From positions 36,235,501 through 36,299,500 of the forward strand of contig NC_134701.1 in the NCBI RefSeq assembly GCF_043290135.1: DNA of 64,000 bases, given 5' to 3'. Every line of letters begins with the position of its first letter. The stretch's first letter is position 1. Positions 42,553 through 53,290 of this stretch are shown in pieces. The position numbers were made by a program, and so were the translations under genes. Below the pieces are notes generated by a model that was given only the letters and a program-made list of their open reading frames with translations, ran no database searches and was not told the DNA's origin. The stretch comes from Rhipicephalus microplus (taxonomy: Eukaryota > Arthropoda > Arachnida > Ixodida > Ixodidae).

Positions 42553-42705
42553 TGCTACGTAGCTAGCACATGAAGGGTGAATCATTCTCTGTGCAGAAGG
42601 CAACGAAGGGGACTGGCTTGCTCACAGTGCATGCTGTGCTCCATCTTGATTGGTGTGAAAAGACACGCAAATAGTCACGTCTCGTCTCATTTTGCGCAAC
42701 ATGAT
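42553..42705 (+). repeat. Probable LTR piece of gypsy C
   Basis: A purine-rich run (GCCGGAGGGTAA, 42,541-42,552) is followed by TGCTACGTAGCTAGC, the expected order of polypurine tract and 3' LTR. It is cut at 42,705 by the end of element D, so the LTR length is unknown. Confidence 0.5.
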
Positions 42706-42916
42706 TGTCATGGTATGAGGGTAGGCAGAGGGTAGAAATATATTTACCGATTGTAGACGGAGTACACAGTGTCCTTGAACCAAGATGGCGGAGTGCAACG
42801 ACCCCCCCACGAGCTTTTGTTCAATCGTCATCTTCATCACCTTTATGGTGCCTTTGTAGATGTTAACGATGACTTGTATTATATAGCCGCCGCCGGTGAA
42901 AGCACCGTCTCGGCGC

Positions 42917-43963
42917 TTAAGAAAAAGTGCGATCCTGTGCAGAGAAGTATGGCTTAAGGCGGGAGACGTGTACAATATCAGTGGACGACAGAGACGATGA
43001 GGATGGAGTGTCCAAGTGGGCGATTTCATAGGTGACCTTGGTCAGTTGGCGCAAGACTTTGTAAGGCCCGTTGTAGCGAGCGAAGAACTTCGAAGACAGG
43101 CCAACGTGACGGGATGGAGTCCAGAGCAAGACCAACAATACCGGGGAGTAAGAGACAACCCTGTGACGGCTGTCGTAGCGATCCTTTTGAGAGAGCTGCG
43201 AGGCAGAAAGGTGATCCCGGGCAATCCGGCGGGCCGCTTGAGCCCGAGTAGTTGCATTGCGAGCGTACTCGGTAGCAGTGTCAATATGCGACGGCAGAAG
43301 AGTGTCAAAAGGCAAAGTGGGGTGACGGCCGTACAAGAGATAGAAGGGAGAAAAGCCAGCGGTGTCATGTCGTGACGAGTTGTAGGCAAACGTCACGTAA
43401 GGCAAAGTTGCATCCCAATCACGATGATCTGCGGAGACATACACCGATAGCATTGTTGTCAGTGTGCGGTTAAGGCGCTCAGGGAGTCCGTTTGTTTGCG
43501 GGTGGTAGGCAGTGGTGAGTTTATGACGTGTGGAACACGGGTGAAGAATGTCGTCCACGACCTTGGAGAGAAATGAACGACCACGGTCGGTCAGCACTTG
43601 ATGCGGTGCTCCATGTTGGAGAATAATGTCATGAAGGAGAAAGTCCACGACATCGGTAGCATAGCTTGTTGATAGTCCTCGCCTGATGGCAAAGCGTGTC
43701 GGGTAGTCTGTAGCCACCACTACCCACTTATTCCCACTCAGAGACGTTGGAAATGTTCCAATGAGATCGAGGCCGACGCGGTAGAACGGGTCTGTTGGGA
43801 TGTCGATAGGCTGAAGTGGGCCTGGTCGTGCCAATGAAGGATGCTTGCGGCGCTGGCAAGACTCACAAGATGCAACATATTGGCGCGCTGGGCCAGAAGA
43901 ATTGACACCGTTCGCCGTGATACGTGCGGGCTGCTCCGAGATGCCTAGCAGTTGGGGCATCAT
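42917..43963 (-). CDS. Integrase of gypsy D, open
   Basis: A 348-codon frame without stops. The N-terminal zinc region is partial: only CESCQRRKHPS is in frame, the His pair lies upstream beyond a break. The core has Asp in YRVGLDLIG, Asp in LTDRGRSFL and Glu in TNGLPERLN, with 35 residues between the last two, so the DD35E triad is complete. The C-terminal GPY motif reads ARYNGPYKVLRQLTKVTYEI, and HVSRLKPYFS closes it. No chromodomain. Compared with A and C this domain is well preserved, suggesting a fairly recent active relative, though the deleted element itself cannot make the other proteins. Confidence 0.82.
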   Translation of the reverse strand: MMPQLLGISEQPARITANGVNSSGPARQYVASCESCQRRKHPSLARPGPLQPIDIPTDPFYRVGLDLIGTFPTSLSGNKWVVVATDYPTRFAIRRGLSTSYATDVVDFLLHDIILQHGAPHQVLTDRGRSFLSKVVDDILHPCSTRHKLTTAYHPQTNGLPERLNRTLTTMLSVYVSADHRDWDATLPYVTFAYNSSRHDTAGFSPFYLLYGRHPTLPFDTLLPSHIDTATEYARNATTRAQAARRIARDHLSASQLSQKDRYDSRHRVVSYSPVLLVLLWTPSRHVGLSSKFFARYNGPYKVLRQLTKVTYEIAHLDTPSSSSLSSTDIVHVSRLKPYFSAQDRTFS

Positions 43964-43967
43964 GAAG

Positions 43968-45340
43968 TTATTCGAGCACAGTGGAACGGAGCGTTGCAGG
44001 AACTACCAGAAGTAGTTCTGGGCCTTCTGCGATTGTGTTGCGCCGGTAGAGAATTCTGTCATGAAGCGTGAACAGGCGAAGGGAAGGATCTGAGGTGTCA
44101 GAAGCTAGACGGCGTATGATAGACCGCAAATTGGCATCACTGAGTTGTTCCCTACGAATGTTCATGAAATCAGAAATGGCGAAGACACAAGCATCAGAAT
44201 CGTGCGCTGACAGGTCAGGGGGATCGACGGGATGGTGAGATAGACAGTCGGTATTGTGGTGAATTCGGCCAGACTTGTAACTCACGTCAAAGTTATATTC
44301 CTGTAGCTTTAAAGCACAACGACCCAGGCGTCCAGAAGGATCTTCGAGGGAGGACAACCAGCACAGGGCGTGGTGATCCGTGATGACCAAAAAGTGGCGG
44401 CCGAACGAGTATGGTCGGAATTTTCAAACTGTCCATACAAGAGCGAGGCACTCGCGCTCAGTGATGAAAAACTTGCACTCAGATGGGGAGAGAAGGCGAC
44501 TTGCGTAGGCGATTACAGGATTTTGACCCTGTTGCCACTGGGCGAGGACAGCACCAATACCGTGTCCGCTGGCGTCGGTGCGAACATCAGTGGGCGCTGA
44601 AGGATCGAAATGACCTAAGATGAGCGGGGAAGTGAGCAACGCAATAAGTCTGCAAAACGAGTTGGCTTGCTGGAGACCCCCAAAAAAACAGCGTGTCCTT
44701 CTTCATTAGCTGTGTCAAAGGATGGGCAATGTCGGCGAAGTTGTGGACGAAATGCCGGAAACAGGAACAGAGTGCGACAAAGCTCCGTACATCTTTCGTG
44801 GAATGTGATGTGGGGAAATCTTTGACGACGCGAATTTTGTCGGGATCGGGTTGCACGCCTTTAGCACTGACAAGATAGCCTAGCACAGTGATTTTTTGGT
44901 TGCCAAAACAGCATTTGTAGGAGTTGAGCTGTAGGCCTGCCCTTCTGAAAACTTCCAGAACAGCTGACAGATGGCTAAGGTGACTTTCGAATGACGACGA
45001 GAATACAATGATGTCATCGAGATAACAGAAGCACGTTGACCATTTGTAACCCCTTAGCAGGGAGTCCATCATTCTTTCAAATGTAGCGGGAGCATTGCAC
45101 AAGCCAAAGGGCATTACCTTAAACTGGAAAAGTCCATCCGATGTAACAAATGCAGTCTTTTCACGGTCTAATTCATCGACGGAAATCTGTCAGTATCCTG
45201 AACGCAGGTCGATAGAGGAGAAGTAGACAGACCCGTGCAGGCAGTCGAGGGCATCGTCAATCCGTGGCAGTGGGTAGACGTCCTTGCGCGTGACCTTGTT
45301 TAAGTGATGGTAGTCGACGCAGAAGCGCACCTCCACCAAA
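43968..45340 (-). pseudogene. Reverse transcriptase and RNase H of gypsy D, N-terminus deleted
   Basis: Begins after the deletion at [20 protein letters not shown] (45,330), then [10 protein letters not shown] and a stop where YWQ would continue. The next frame, 45,114-44,587, holds [20 protein letters not shown] and CFCYLDDIIVFSSSFESHLS (YLDD near 45,021-45,010) and ends in a shift. RNase [21 protein letters not shown] (44,630), SRLLSPSECKFFITERECLA, then [20 protein letters not shown] and the linker to integrase, which stops at 43,968. Three frame breaks in all. Confidence 0.83.
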
Positions 45341-45514
45341 ATGTCACGGGGTGAGGGTAGGCAGAGGGTAGAAATACATTTACCGATTGTAGATGGAGTA
45401 CACAGTGTCCTTGAACCAAGATGGCGGAGTGGCAACAACCCCCCCTGAGCTCTTATTCAGTCGTCATCTTCATCGCCTTTATGGTGCCTTTGTTGATGTT
45501 AATGACTTGTATCA

Positions 45515-47590
45515 ATAGTACTGAGGTAAGCTCGTATAAGCAGTGACAGCCTATGATATAATTTTTAAGCTTGTCATGAGTAAGAAGAGGAGGTATGCAC
45601 GACGAAGACGTTGATCTAGAAAGAGCACATGCACGGAGAAGTACACATCTTGAGATGCGTGACACATGCATAAAACTGATTGAAGCTGGAACTCGGAGGC
45701 AAGGAAGAAGAGGTTGGCTAGGGGCACGCTCTGTATATTTTTTTAGATGCTCGTTCTGTCAACAATAGACAAAAACGTATCAGATCTGCGGTCTCTCTGG
45801 TTCTTCTGAGACATGGTGCCATGACTAGGATACCTGAGAGCAGACGCGAAGACTTCAACCCCCTTCACAACAACAAGTTGAAGAATGAAATAGCGGTGTC
45901 TGGCTTAACAACGAACCGCCACAAGAAGGACCATGACCAATGACTGTTGGTGACGCACCTACACAGGAGAGAGCTCTTTCAACAAGATTTAAGCATGAAT
46001 AGAGATGTTTAAGAGCAAAATTGATAAGAAGATAGAAGAAGACGCCTAGCGAGCACAACAAATGACGTTCCTAAACCAGACAAAGAGGGTGTCACAGACG
46101 TTAAGCCAAGTTAACGCACAGATGAAACTGGTCATTCAAGAAGACATGGAGACAGAATTTGAAAGAGTTTTGCAGTATGAGATGAAGATCGTCGCCACAA
46201 GGGCAAAAATAGAGAAGCGATTACGAGAGCTAGAATAAGCGATGCAATGCAACTGACAACGAGAATAGTAACAGAACAGGTGAGCTCAATGCAAAGTACT
46301 AACCACCTGTCGGAGATGCAAGAGCTTGTTGAGTTGCCACACCTGGAGATGACAAAGTTTGATGAGAAGAAACGGCATGGCTGAAGTTTTGGCATCAGTT
46401 AGAGATATCAGTCCATAACAGATTGAACATGTCGAAGAGACCAGAAATTTATCTATCATCTAACATCTCTGAGAGTCTTGAGGATGTTTTTCTAGTTCAA
46501 GGTTTGCAGGTTTCTGATCAGAATTACAAGCATGTAGTTGCTCTTCTGAAAGAAGCGTTCGGGCGACAAGATAACTTAAGAGAGACATACATAAAAGAAC
46601 TAGCAAACTTGGAAGCAGTGAAGAGTCCGAAAGATGAAGATGAATTGAAGACAACTTTTCAGAATTTCCAGGTGAACACATGAGCACTGCAATCGTTAGA
46701 AGTGAAAATAAATAATTGCACTACAGTGATGTGAAATATGCACTATTGGTAGACATGAGGATTGAGATGAGGGTGAAGGAGATTGAGATGAGAATGAAGG
46801 AGATAAAGAAAGGTGCCAGCAGACAAGGACTCAACGTCAAGAAAGAGCACGTGCAGTTTGGAAGAAATTATAGAGTTTTAAACATATATACACGCAGCAA
46901 GAAGAAACTTGCGAAGAAAAATTCGATAGCATGAAGTGGACTAAAACATCTACGCTTCAAAGCACCTTGATAAAAAAATTCATCTTCTATGTGATGACTA
47001 GACATTACACAGAAGATTGCAGAAGCATCACGACGGAACAGAGCAAGGAAGCCTTGCAGCGGCAGTGAAGGTGCCTCAGATGCACTAGACTTCACCACAC
47101 GGCAAATATATGCCACGCTAACGTGCACTGCAAGGCATGCAAGGGGAGGCACGCGACATTTATATGTTGACCACGTGCACCTGCAGGAAAGTCAGCTCAA
47201 CAGCAAAGCGGCGATGATGAGCCCGTATGTACTAGCGCGCAACCTAACTGGTTAAACACCAGGAAGTCCTGCAACAAGCACACACAGCAGTGTTGAGAAC
47301 ACAGGTGTATACTAGGGCAGACAGCCTTTTCGTGGACAGAAGGAGAAGACCACGGGTGTTATGCACCGATTCTGCTGGACAGTTGGGGCTAGAGGACATT
47401 CACCTTCAAAAGACTCTCAAGAAAATTGGGGTGCTAGGTAAAAAGATCCGAAAGGATCACTGATGGATCGTTTGGAAATAGAGAGATGGAACTTGACATG
47501 AAAGTCGTCGAAGTAATTGTGAAAAAGGACTCTACATCGGAACATGTCACGATCGAGGCGATGGAGATACAGTCATATCCTGCGACGTAC
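45515..47590 (+). pseudogene. BEL/Pao element: gag, zinc knuckles, start of protease
   Basis: Plus strand. A Lys/Glu-rich coiled-coil-like start (about 46,010-46,240) leads to LPHLEMTKFDEKK and the capsid-like block LVQGLQVSDQNYKHVVALLK, EAFGRQDNLRETYIKELANL (46,494-46,610), the DUF1759-type pattern of BEL gag. A zinc array follows: CLRCTRLHHTANICHANVHC then KACKGRHATFIC (about 47,066-47,166), the paired Cys/His pattern of this class. The protease region begins near 47,330 (VLCTDSAGQLGLEDIHLQKT), without a clear DSG. LTRs of this element were not identified. Many stops. Broken at 47,591 by a pogo-like element. Confidence 0.72.
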
Positions 47591-47592
47591 TA

Positions 47593-49650
47593 CACTTGAA
47601 CCTGGATATAACGATATCGATAAATTCCTGAAAATATTCATTACAAAGAGGATTCTGTTATATGCAGGTTTGGTACGAAAATTCGGAAAATAAACGGGCA
47701 AATTAAATAAAAAGAGGGCTGAAGACAGAGCTGATTCAAAACACTTACTTTACAGTAAAAAAATGCGTAATTATTTTGCAATATCAATTATATGGACACT
47801 CTTGGAGGGTCTTTGCCCTCACCGCCGTGTTCCGTAATAAGCACAAAGTGATAACATGCCTCCGCGCATGGTAACTTTCCTGAGCCGGTAAAAGCGCGCG
47901 AGCGCTGCTGAAGCCGAGATCAAATGAGTCGGCCCATCCCCATCATCTGGAAAGTGCATGAAATAACACCTCCCGCGAGTTAAAACTGCCGTCGAATGCT
48001 CACACAAAAAGTAAACCACCTGTCTTGAACAAGCATGAAACAACGCTAAGGGGGGGGGGGGGGGGGGGATCCCTCGAGTTGCAATAATGAAATTGGATTT
48101 TAAGGGTGGTCCCGATCGCTGGCGCACTCGCTATCTCAGTGAGTATCAGTGCGGTTTCATCGTGAAAGGACTGTGTGAAAAGAACACTTCTCCCTGGAGC
48201 GGCCGTGTTTGCTCACACGAGTGTTTTGTAGGAGTTCTGCAATATCGGATCTAAAAGAGTTGGCTGCAAGCCTTACTTCTTTTTAACATTACTGTTTTTC
48301 CCTATCACACTCATTGTATTGCATTCAACGTCCCATCGTGTTGCCAGAACTAATTGGCTAATTGTGAAAGCTACCAGCCTGCAAACTCGCGTAGCAAGAC
48401 GGAAGCGCGTGACAAGTCGACTTCCGAAAATCCGTCGTTACTGTGGTCTCAGAGAGTTTCCATCAGTGCCTAATCCGACATCCTCTTGGTAGTGATGACA
48501 CCGTTGTCAGAAATTGAAAAAGTCACGGTTTCGTCGCAAGGGCGAAGCAATGATATTGATAGCAACAACTTGGAATGTAACGCTGAGAACGCCAAGCAGA
48601 TCGAAACGTGCAGCGCGCTGCTTACGCACAAATGTTGCACGAAAACAACATACACACAGAACGAGAGCGAACCAACAAGTTTCCCAGTTGTTACTTTTCT
48701 GAGTTTAAAAAGCGCACTCATTTCGCAAACGGTGCGTGTCCAGTGAGCGAAGTGGTCTTAGTGTGCCCGGCAACTAAACGCAATAGTTTCGGTCAAAGTC
48801 GAGGGCATGCGATTCTCCCCAACGAAGGATAAGCATGCACGCACATGTATCTAGCTCCCCCTCCCTCCCATTAGTGGGGAAAAGTACGAATGGGAGATAA
48901 GTGCGCATCACCGCATCGTAACAAGCTAAGCGCCGAACACAGGCGGCTTTGTTTTTCTTGAGTTTTCACATATATAGATACATATACATATACTGTGAAT
49001 GACGGTGGCAGTGGAAAAAAACCAGCGGAATCTGTCCATATAGTTGATATCACAATAAAAAAAAAGCAAAGCTGAAAGTAGTCGGTGGCCAGATCGTGCG
49101 CACGCAGTGATACGATGCACGCGCACACAGCTTCAAAAACGCGGATAGTGCGGGAAACTATTCGGCAAAGCCCCTCTGTATGCAGCGCAGCCTCACATAT
49201 GTGACGCTAACTAAAAGCGTGGCACTGCCAACGCGCAAAAGTGCTCTTTTTTTTAACTTTGGTTTGGAATGGGGGGGGGGGGGGGGGGGCACACCTTGCG
49301 CATATGCCCGCTGCAGCGAGAATGGCAGCGACACCGGCTTGTTGGGTGCAGGCCTACCTGCCCGCCTTGCTCTCACATGCGCACGCGCAGGAACAAGTGT
49401 TTACTTTCGCCTGATGTGCCATGCGCGCTGCCGCCACTTCGCGATTCGTCGGCGGCAGCGCAGCCGCGAAAAATGCATGCTCGTATTAAAATGCAGAGCA
49501 TTTCTTTATGAAAATTTATGGGATTTATGGTATTGTTTATGGAGAAAATTTGTTACGTCAAGGTTGTCCCGCGCTGTTGCTTTGACATAGAGGTTGAGAA
49601 TACAGGTGCTTCTTCGTTATATGGAGGTTGGTTATCAGCAGGTTTAACTG
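47593..49650. mobile_element. pogo/Tigger-like non-autonomous element, 2.06 kb
   Basis: Flanked by TA (47,591-47,592 and 49,651-49,652). Inverted ends: CACTTGAACCTGGATATAAC at the left and CAGTTAAACCTGCTGATAAC from the right. It interrupts the BEL/Pao protease; joining the flanks restores a BEL-like frame apart from a small shift. No transposase frame. Includes poly-G runs at 48,051-48,069 and 49,270-49,289. Confidence 0.82.
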
Positions 49651-49652
49651 TA

Positions 49653-50488
49653 CCATTGCCATCGTTGACAATACACGAAAAAGAGAGATCAATAGGAGTT
49701 TATTTTGGTGATGACAGTAAGAAGATAGGCAATGAAAGAAAAAATCTAGAAGCTTCATTATTATTATTTGGACCAGATTATTACTGGACAGTAGCTGCTG
49801 GTTACATTTGCAAAAATAATCTGAAAGTAATGGCGATAGAAATGATGTTTGGATGGACAATACAAGGTCCTGTAGAACTTCGTTGTGTACCACAGAAAAA
49901 ATGGATGGTTATGATACTCAAGGTCAGTGCCAAATCTGACATTATAGTTGATGAATTACAAAAATTCTTGGACTTAGAAACTATGGAAATCAAGGAGAAA
50001 CCAGCAACAAAGCTGAGTGATGACCATGTGCTAGAGTACATCCGACAAACAATGAAGTTCAAAGCAAGAAGATACCAAGTACGGATACCATGAAAGGAAA
50101 ACGTAACATTGGGCGACAATAACACCATTGCAGAGAAGAGGCAGTAATCAAGAATGACCGAACAACAAAGATATGGATAGTCTTTGATGCATCGTCAAGC
50201 CAAAACACAGGGCAATCCCTGAATGACAACTTGAAAAATGGTCCACACTTTAACCCCAACATCACAAGTTTGCTGATGAACTTTCTGCAGTGCAAAAATT
50301 TTTAGAAATCGAAATACACCAAAATGACTGAGACACCCTGCGATTTCTGTGGTGGGAAAGGATACCCAACGAACATATGCCAAACCCGATAAGAACATGG
50401 AGAATGATGAGGGTAACTTTTAGCACCACACCAAGCAGCTTTTTCTAGCGGCAACAGTTCATCGACATTTGGATAGCGAAATATCCTG
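49653..50488 (+). pseudogene. BEL/Pao protease end and reverse transcriptase N-part
   Basis: Reads VPLPSLTIHEKERSIGVYFG, LLLFGPDYYWTVAAGYICKN and MFGWTIQGP, the end of the BEL protease region (the iGaDyYw and fGWvlsG blocks), and HVLEYIRQTMKFKARRYQVR leading to RT. RT continues in other frames: TTKIWIVFDASSSQNTGQSL, NDNLKNGPHFNPNITSLLMN (about 50,160-50,280) and DTLRFLWWERIPNEHMPNPI. The frame is open from 49,653 to 50,093, then broken. Interrupted at 50,489 by LTR element K. Confidence 0.78.
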
Positions 50489-50492
50489 AACT

Positions 50493-53172
50493 TGTGAGGG
50501 TGTTGACACCCACTGTAAAGTTGTTTGTGCCGCGTGGGGCATGTGACTCGCACAGAAGCCGTATTTGGGGGGTGACAACCACCGAACGATAGATGGGGTG
50601 TTCGCGTTGAGTAACACTGTTGGTTGACTGGTAGCGCCGGTGGCGACCCCTGGCGGAAGCGAGCCTTAATGGCGGGCGAGAGTTGAGCGAGTTTCTTCTG
50701 CGCGTGGCGGTTGCCGCGAATGGTTGTCAGTAGCGTGCGTCCCCGGTGCTCGGTACCGCGGGCTTCGCGCCGGGGTCCCACATGGTAAGTCAAGCGTTGG
50801 CGACGCCGCCTTGGGAATGTTATTGTGTGTTTGGTGTGTTACTGTGTTATGTTGTTTGTAAAAAAGTTGTTTGCGCCACGTGGCGCCTGTAGCTCGCACA
50901 GAAGCCGTATTTTGGGGGTGACAAGCGACCACCAGACGCTAGATGGTGTTGTGATCGCGTTGAGTACCACTGTTGGCAGAGTGGTAGCGCCGGCGCTGAC
51001 CCCTGGCGGAAGGCAGGCCTTGGTGGCGGGCGAGAGTTGAGCGAGCTTCTTCTGCGCGTGGCGGCTGCGGCGAACGGTTGTCTCTCGCGGTGGGTCTGCT
51101 GTGAACGGCACTGCGAGCCGCCTGCAGTAGACCCACGTGGTGAGTGAAGCGTTGGCGACGCCGCCTTTTGTGTGCTCTCGTGTTATGTTGTTTAAGTGTA
51201 TGGTAGTATTGTGTAAGGATGTCCTAGCGTGTTCATTACTGATGTTTCGATTCGGCGGACGATTTCGTTGTTTAAATTAGTTAAATAAATGTATGTATGT
51301 TGTTTGGTTTGTACCGACCGTGTCTTCTGTGTGCGTTCACTCCTCAGGGTGGCGTGGCACTCGCTCCCCTCATTGAGACCTCACACTGGCGCCCAACGTG
51401 GGGCTCTTGGAGTACCGGATGACAGTTTTTACAGTTCGGTACAGGCTTTTGTTAGAGCCGGGGTAGAGTAGGCCTAGGGGGGACTTCTTATTGCTAGCGT
51501 TGGCGGTGTGCTTTGTTGAGAGCGAAGAGATCGGTATTTGTAACGTGCTTGTATTTGCCGGCAGGTTGAGTTTTATTTTTTTTTGATCGCAAGTATAATT
51601 CTTTTTTGTTGGTGTTAGTTTTTCGAAACCGTTGTTGAATTAGAACGAGAGCCATGCGGTCTGCATCCTGGGGTGAGCAAGGCCTAGAGCACGTGGTTTG
51701 TAAACCAGGCTCGAAGCGAGTAAGTACGAAAGCCTCGTGGGTGGTCCGATTTTCTGTAAATAGCTTCTTCTATTTCTTTGGGCTCAGGAAGCCGGACATC
51801 GTTGCTGACTTGTATTCCGGCTCGACTCCAGAACACCGACGCCGATCGCTCGGTAAGCTGCTGTGTGCGGCGAGCGATAGGGCCATCTCACAGAGTGGAT
51901 GTCTCCTCGTGGCTGTCTCTTCTGCGCCTATGCTGGGTGCTGGGTGGATGCCGGTTGTTGCCGAGCAACTCATTAGGCCTAAGGCTCTGCGCAGCCGCCT
52001 GTCGTACGTGGCACAACTAGGTGGATCGTGGCATTGAGGCGTTGCGCTCTGCTTCCCTAACTTTTTTTTATCTTGCGATGCATGAGTTAGGAAAAATAAT
52101 TTTTGTTTTATTTAGATGGGCGTCTTGGCCACCGTCGATGTATTAGCTAGCCGTACTGACCATCGTACCACGTGGCCCAAAAGCCCGAAGCTCCCTTCCC
52201 TAGGCTCTGCTCTATTTTTTCTTTAGAGTTTTTTTATGTATTCAGCGGGAGGGATGTCATCCACGGCCGGCTGTGTTATGCACGTCATCAGCGTCGCTGG
52301 CCAGGAATGAGGTCGTGAGTTCGGGCGATGGGGATGCCTGGGACCTGCGCAACTGCCTGCAGTCCAGCGCCCTTGTGAGTGCTGGTCGCAACTGGAAGAC
52401 GTGTCGGTGATAGCGACAGTTCGTCGTGCCGATGGCAACATTGATGTTGCGGGGCCGGTACTGAGGTGACGTCGAGCCAAACAGTGCAGCAGCGTCGACC
52501 GGCGGCGGTGTCGTGGGGCAGGGACATTATGAACATGTGATGTCATTTCTTTTTGTTAAAGCTTGTGTAGCTTATCTTTTTGTTTTCGGGATATGGTTTG
52601 ATTTAGGGTTGAAGAAATGCGGGTGTGTTGAAACCCTCTGTGAAGTTGTTTGCGCTGCGTGGCGCACGTAGCTCGCACAGAAGTTGTATTTCGGGGGTGA
52701 CAACCGCCGGATGATAGATGGCGTTGGTGTTCGCGTTGAGTGCCACTGCTGGTAGAGTGGTAGCACCGGTGGTGACCCCTGGCGGAAGCGAGCCTTAATG
52801 ACGGGTGAGAGTAGATCGAGTCTCTTCTGCGCGTGGCCGCTGTCGTGAACGGTTGCCTCTAGCGTGGGTCCTCGGTGTGGGGCACCGCGGGCTTGCGTGC
52901 CGGGGCACCCACGTGGTAAGTGAAGCGTTGGCGACGCTGCCTTGAGTGTGTTATAGTGTGTTTGTCGTGTTGTGCGTTTGTCGTGTTATTGTGTAATGAT
53001 GTCCTAGTGTATTACATAACGAGTTATGTATCGATTTGGCAGACGATATCGTTGTCTAAATTAGTTAAATAAATGTATGTATATTGTTTGGTATTCTACT
53101 GACCGTGTCTACTCTGTTCGTTCACTCCAAGAGCGTGGCGTGGCGCGCGCTCGCCAATTCGATACCCCCACA
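50493..53172 (+). mobile_element. LTR element K, short non-autonomous, with doubled 5' LTR
   Basis: Inserted in the BEL/Pao RT; the flanks AACT (50,489-50,492) and AGCT (53,173-53,176) may be a 4-base duplication with one change. LTR ends are inverted (TGTGAGGG...CCTCACA). Two LTR copies stand in tandem at the 5' side (50,493-50,860 truncated, 50,861-51,385), followed by a primer-binding site TGGCGCCCAACGTGGGGCTC (51,387-51,406), the exact 20-base complement of the animal tRNA-Lys(CUU) 3' end as I know it. The interior of 1.2 kb has no gag or pol. A second LTR (52,618-53,172) follows a purine-rich AGGGTTGAAGAAA. AATAAA signals occur in the LTRs. Confidence 0.82.
51654..52037 (+). CDS. Uncharacterised ORF in element K
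   Basis: A 127-codon frame starting MRSASWGEQGLEHVVCKPGS with one hydrophobic stretch (FSVNSFFYFFGL) and no recognised domain. It is the longest frame in the interior of K. It may be a relic or chance; no second copy is in the window for comparison. Confidence 0.25.
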   Translation: MRSASWGEQGLEHVVCKPGSKRVSTKASWVVRFSVNSFFYFFGLRKPDIVADLYSGSTPEHRRRSLGKLLCAASDRAISQSGCLLVAVSSAPMLGAGWMPVVAEQLIRPKALRSRLSYVAQLGGSWH

Positions 53173-53290
53173 AGCTGTGGTGAAACTCCGCAAAGGAATT
53201 TATGTTGTTGGTGTCTTACTAAGAGCTGTACAAAGAAGCTGTGCAAAGAAGCAAGGGACATTTTTCATAGTGCAGAAATCTGTCAGATCG
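53173..53290 (+). pseudogene. BEL/Pao reverse transcriptase fragment after K
   Basis: KLRKGIYVVGVLLRAVQRSC fits the region of the BEL YVDD box, with the two Asp codons changed, and a shifted frame gives CKEARDIFHSAEI. Similarity ends near 53,290, where LINE sequence begins. BEL resumes at about 54,641 with KWTTNDAELRKLF. Confidence 0.5.

Larger units (their letters stand above)
42706..45514 (-). mobile_element. Gypsy D, internally deleted copy with two short LTRs
   Basis: Minus strand, 2.8 kb. LTRs of about 175 bases (5' 45,342-45,514; 3' 42,706-42,881) start TGATACAAGTC (TAATACAAGTC in the 3' copy) and end TGACA. The primer-binding region TTTTGGTGGAGGTGC follows the 5' LTR but runs straight into GCTTCTGCGTCGACTACC, which is RT coding sequence. 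Gag, protease and the RT N-terminus are therefore deleted. RT, RNase H and integrase are present. Its lineage is that of C and E. No convincing target duplication was found. Confidence 0.85.

Noticed and set aside
47819..49590. Several frames of 80-136 codons as genes
   Set aside because: They lie within the pogo-like non-autonomous element, contain poly-G or poly-Pro translations and have no motif.
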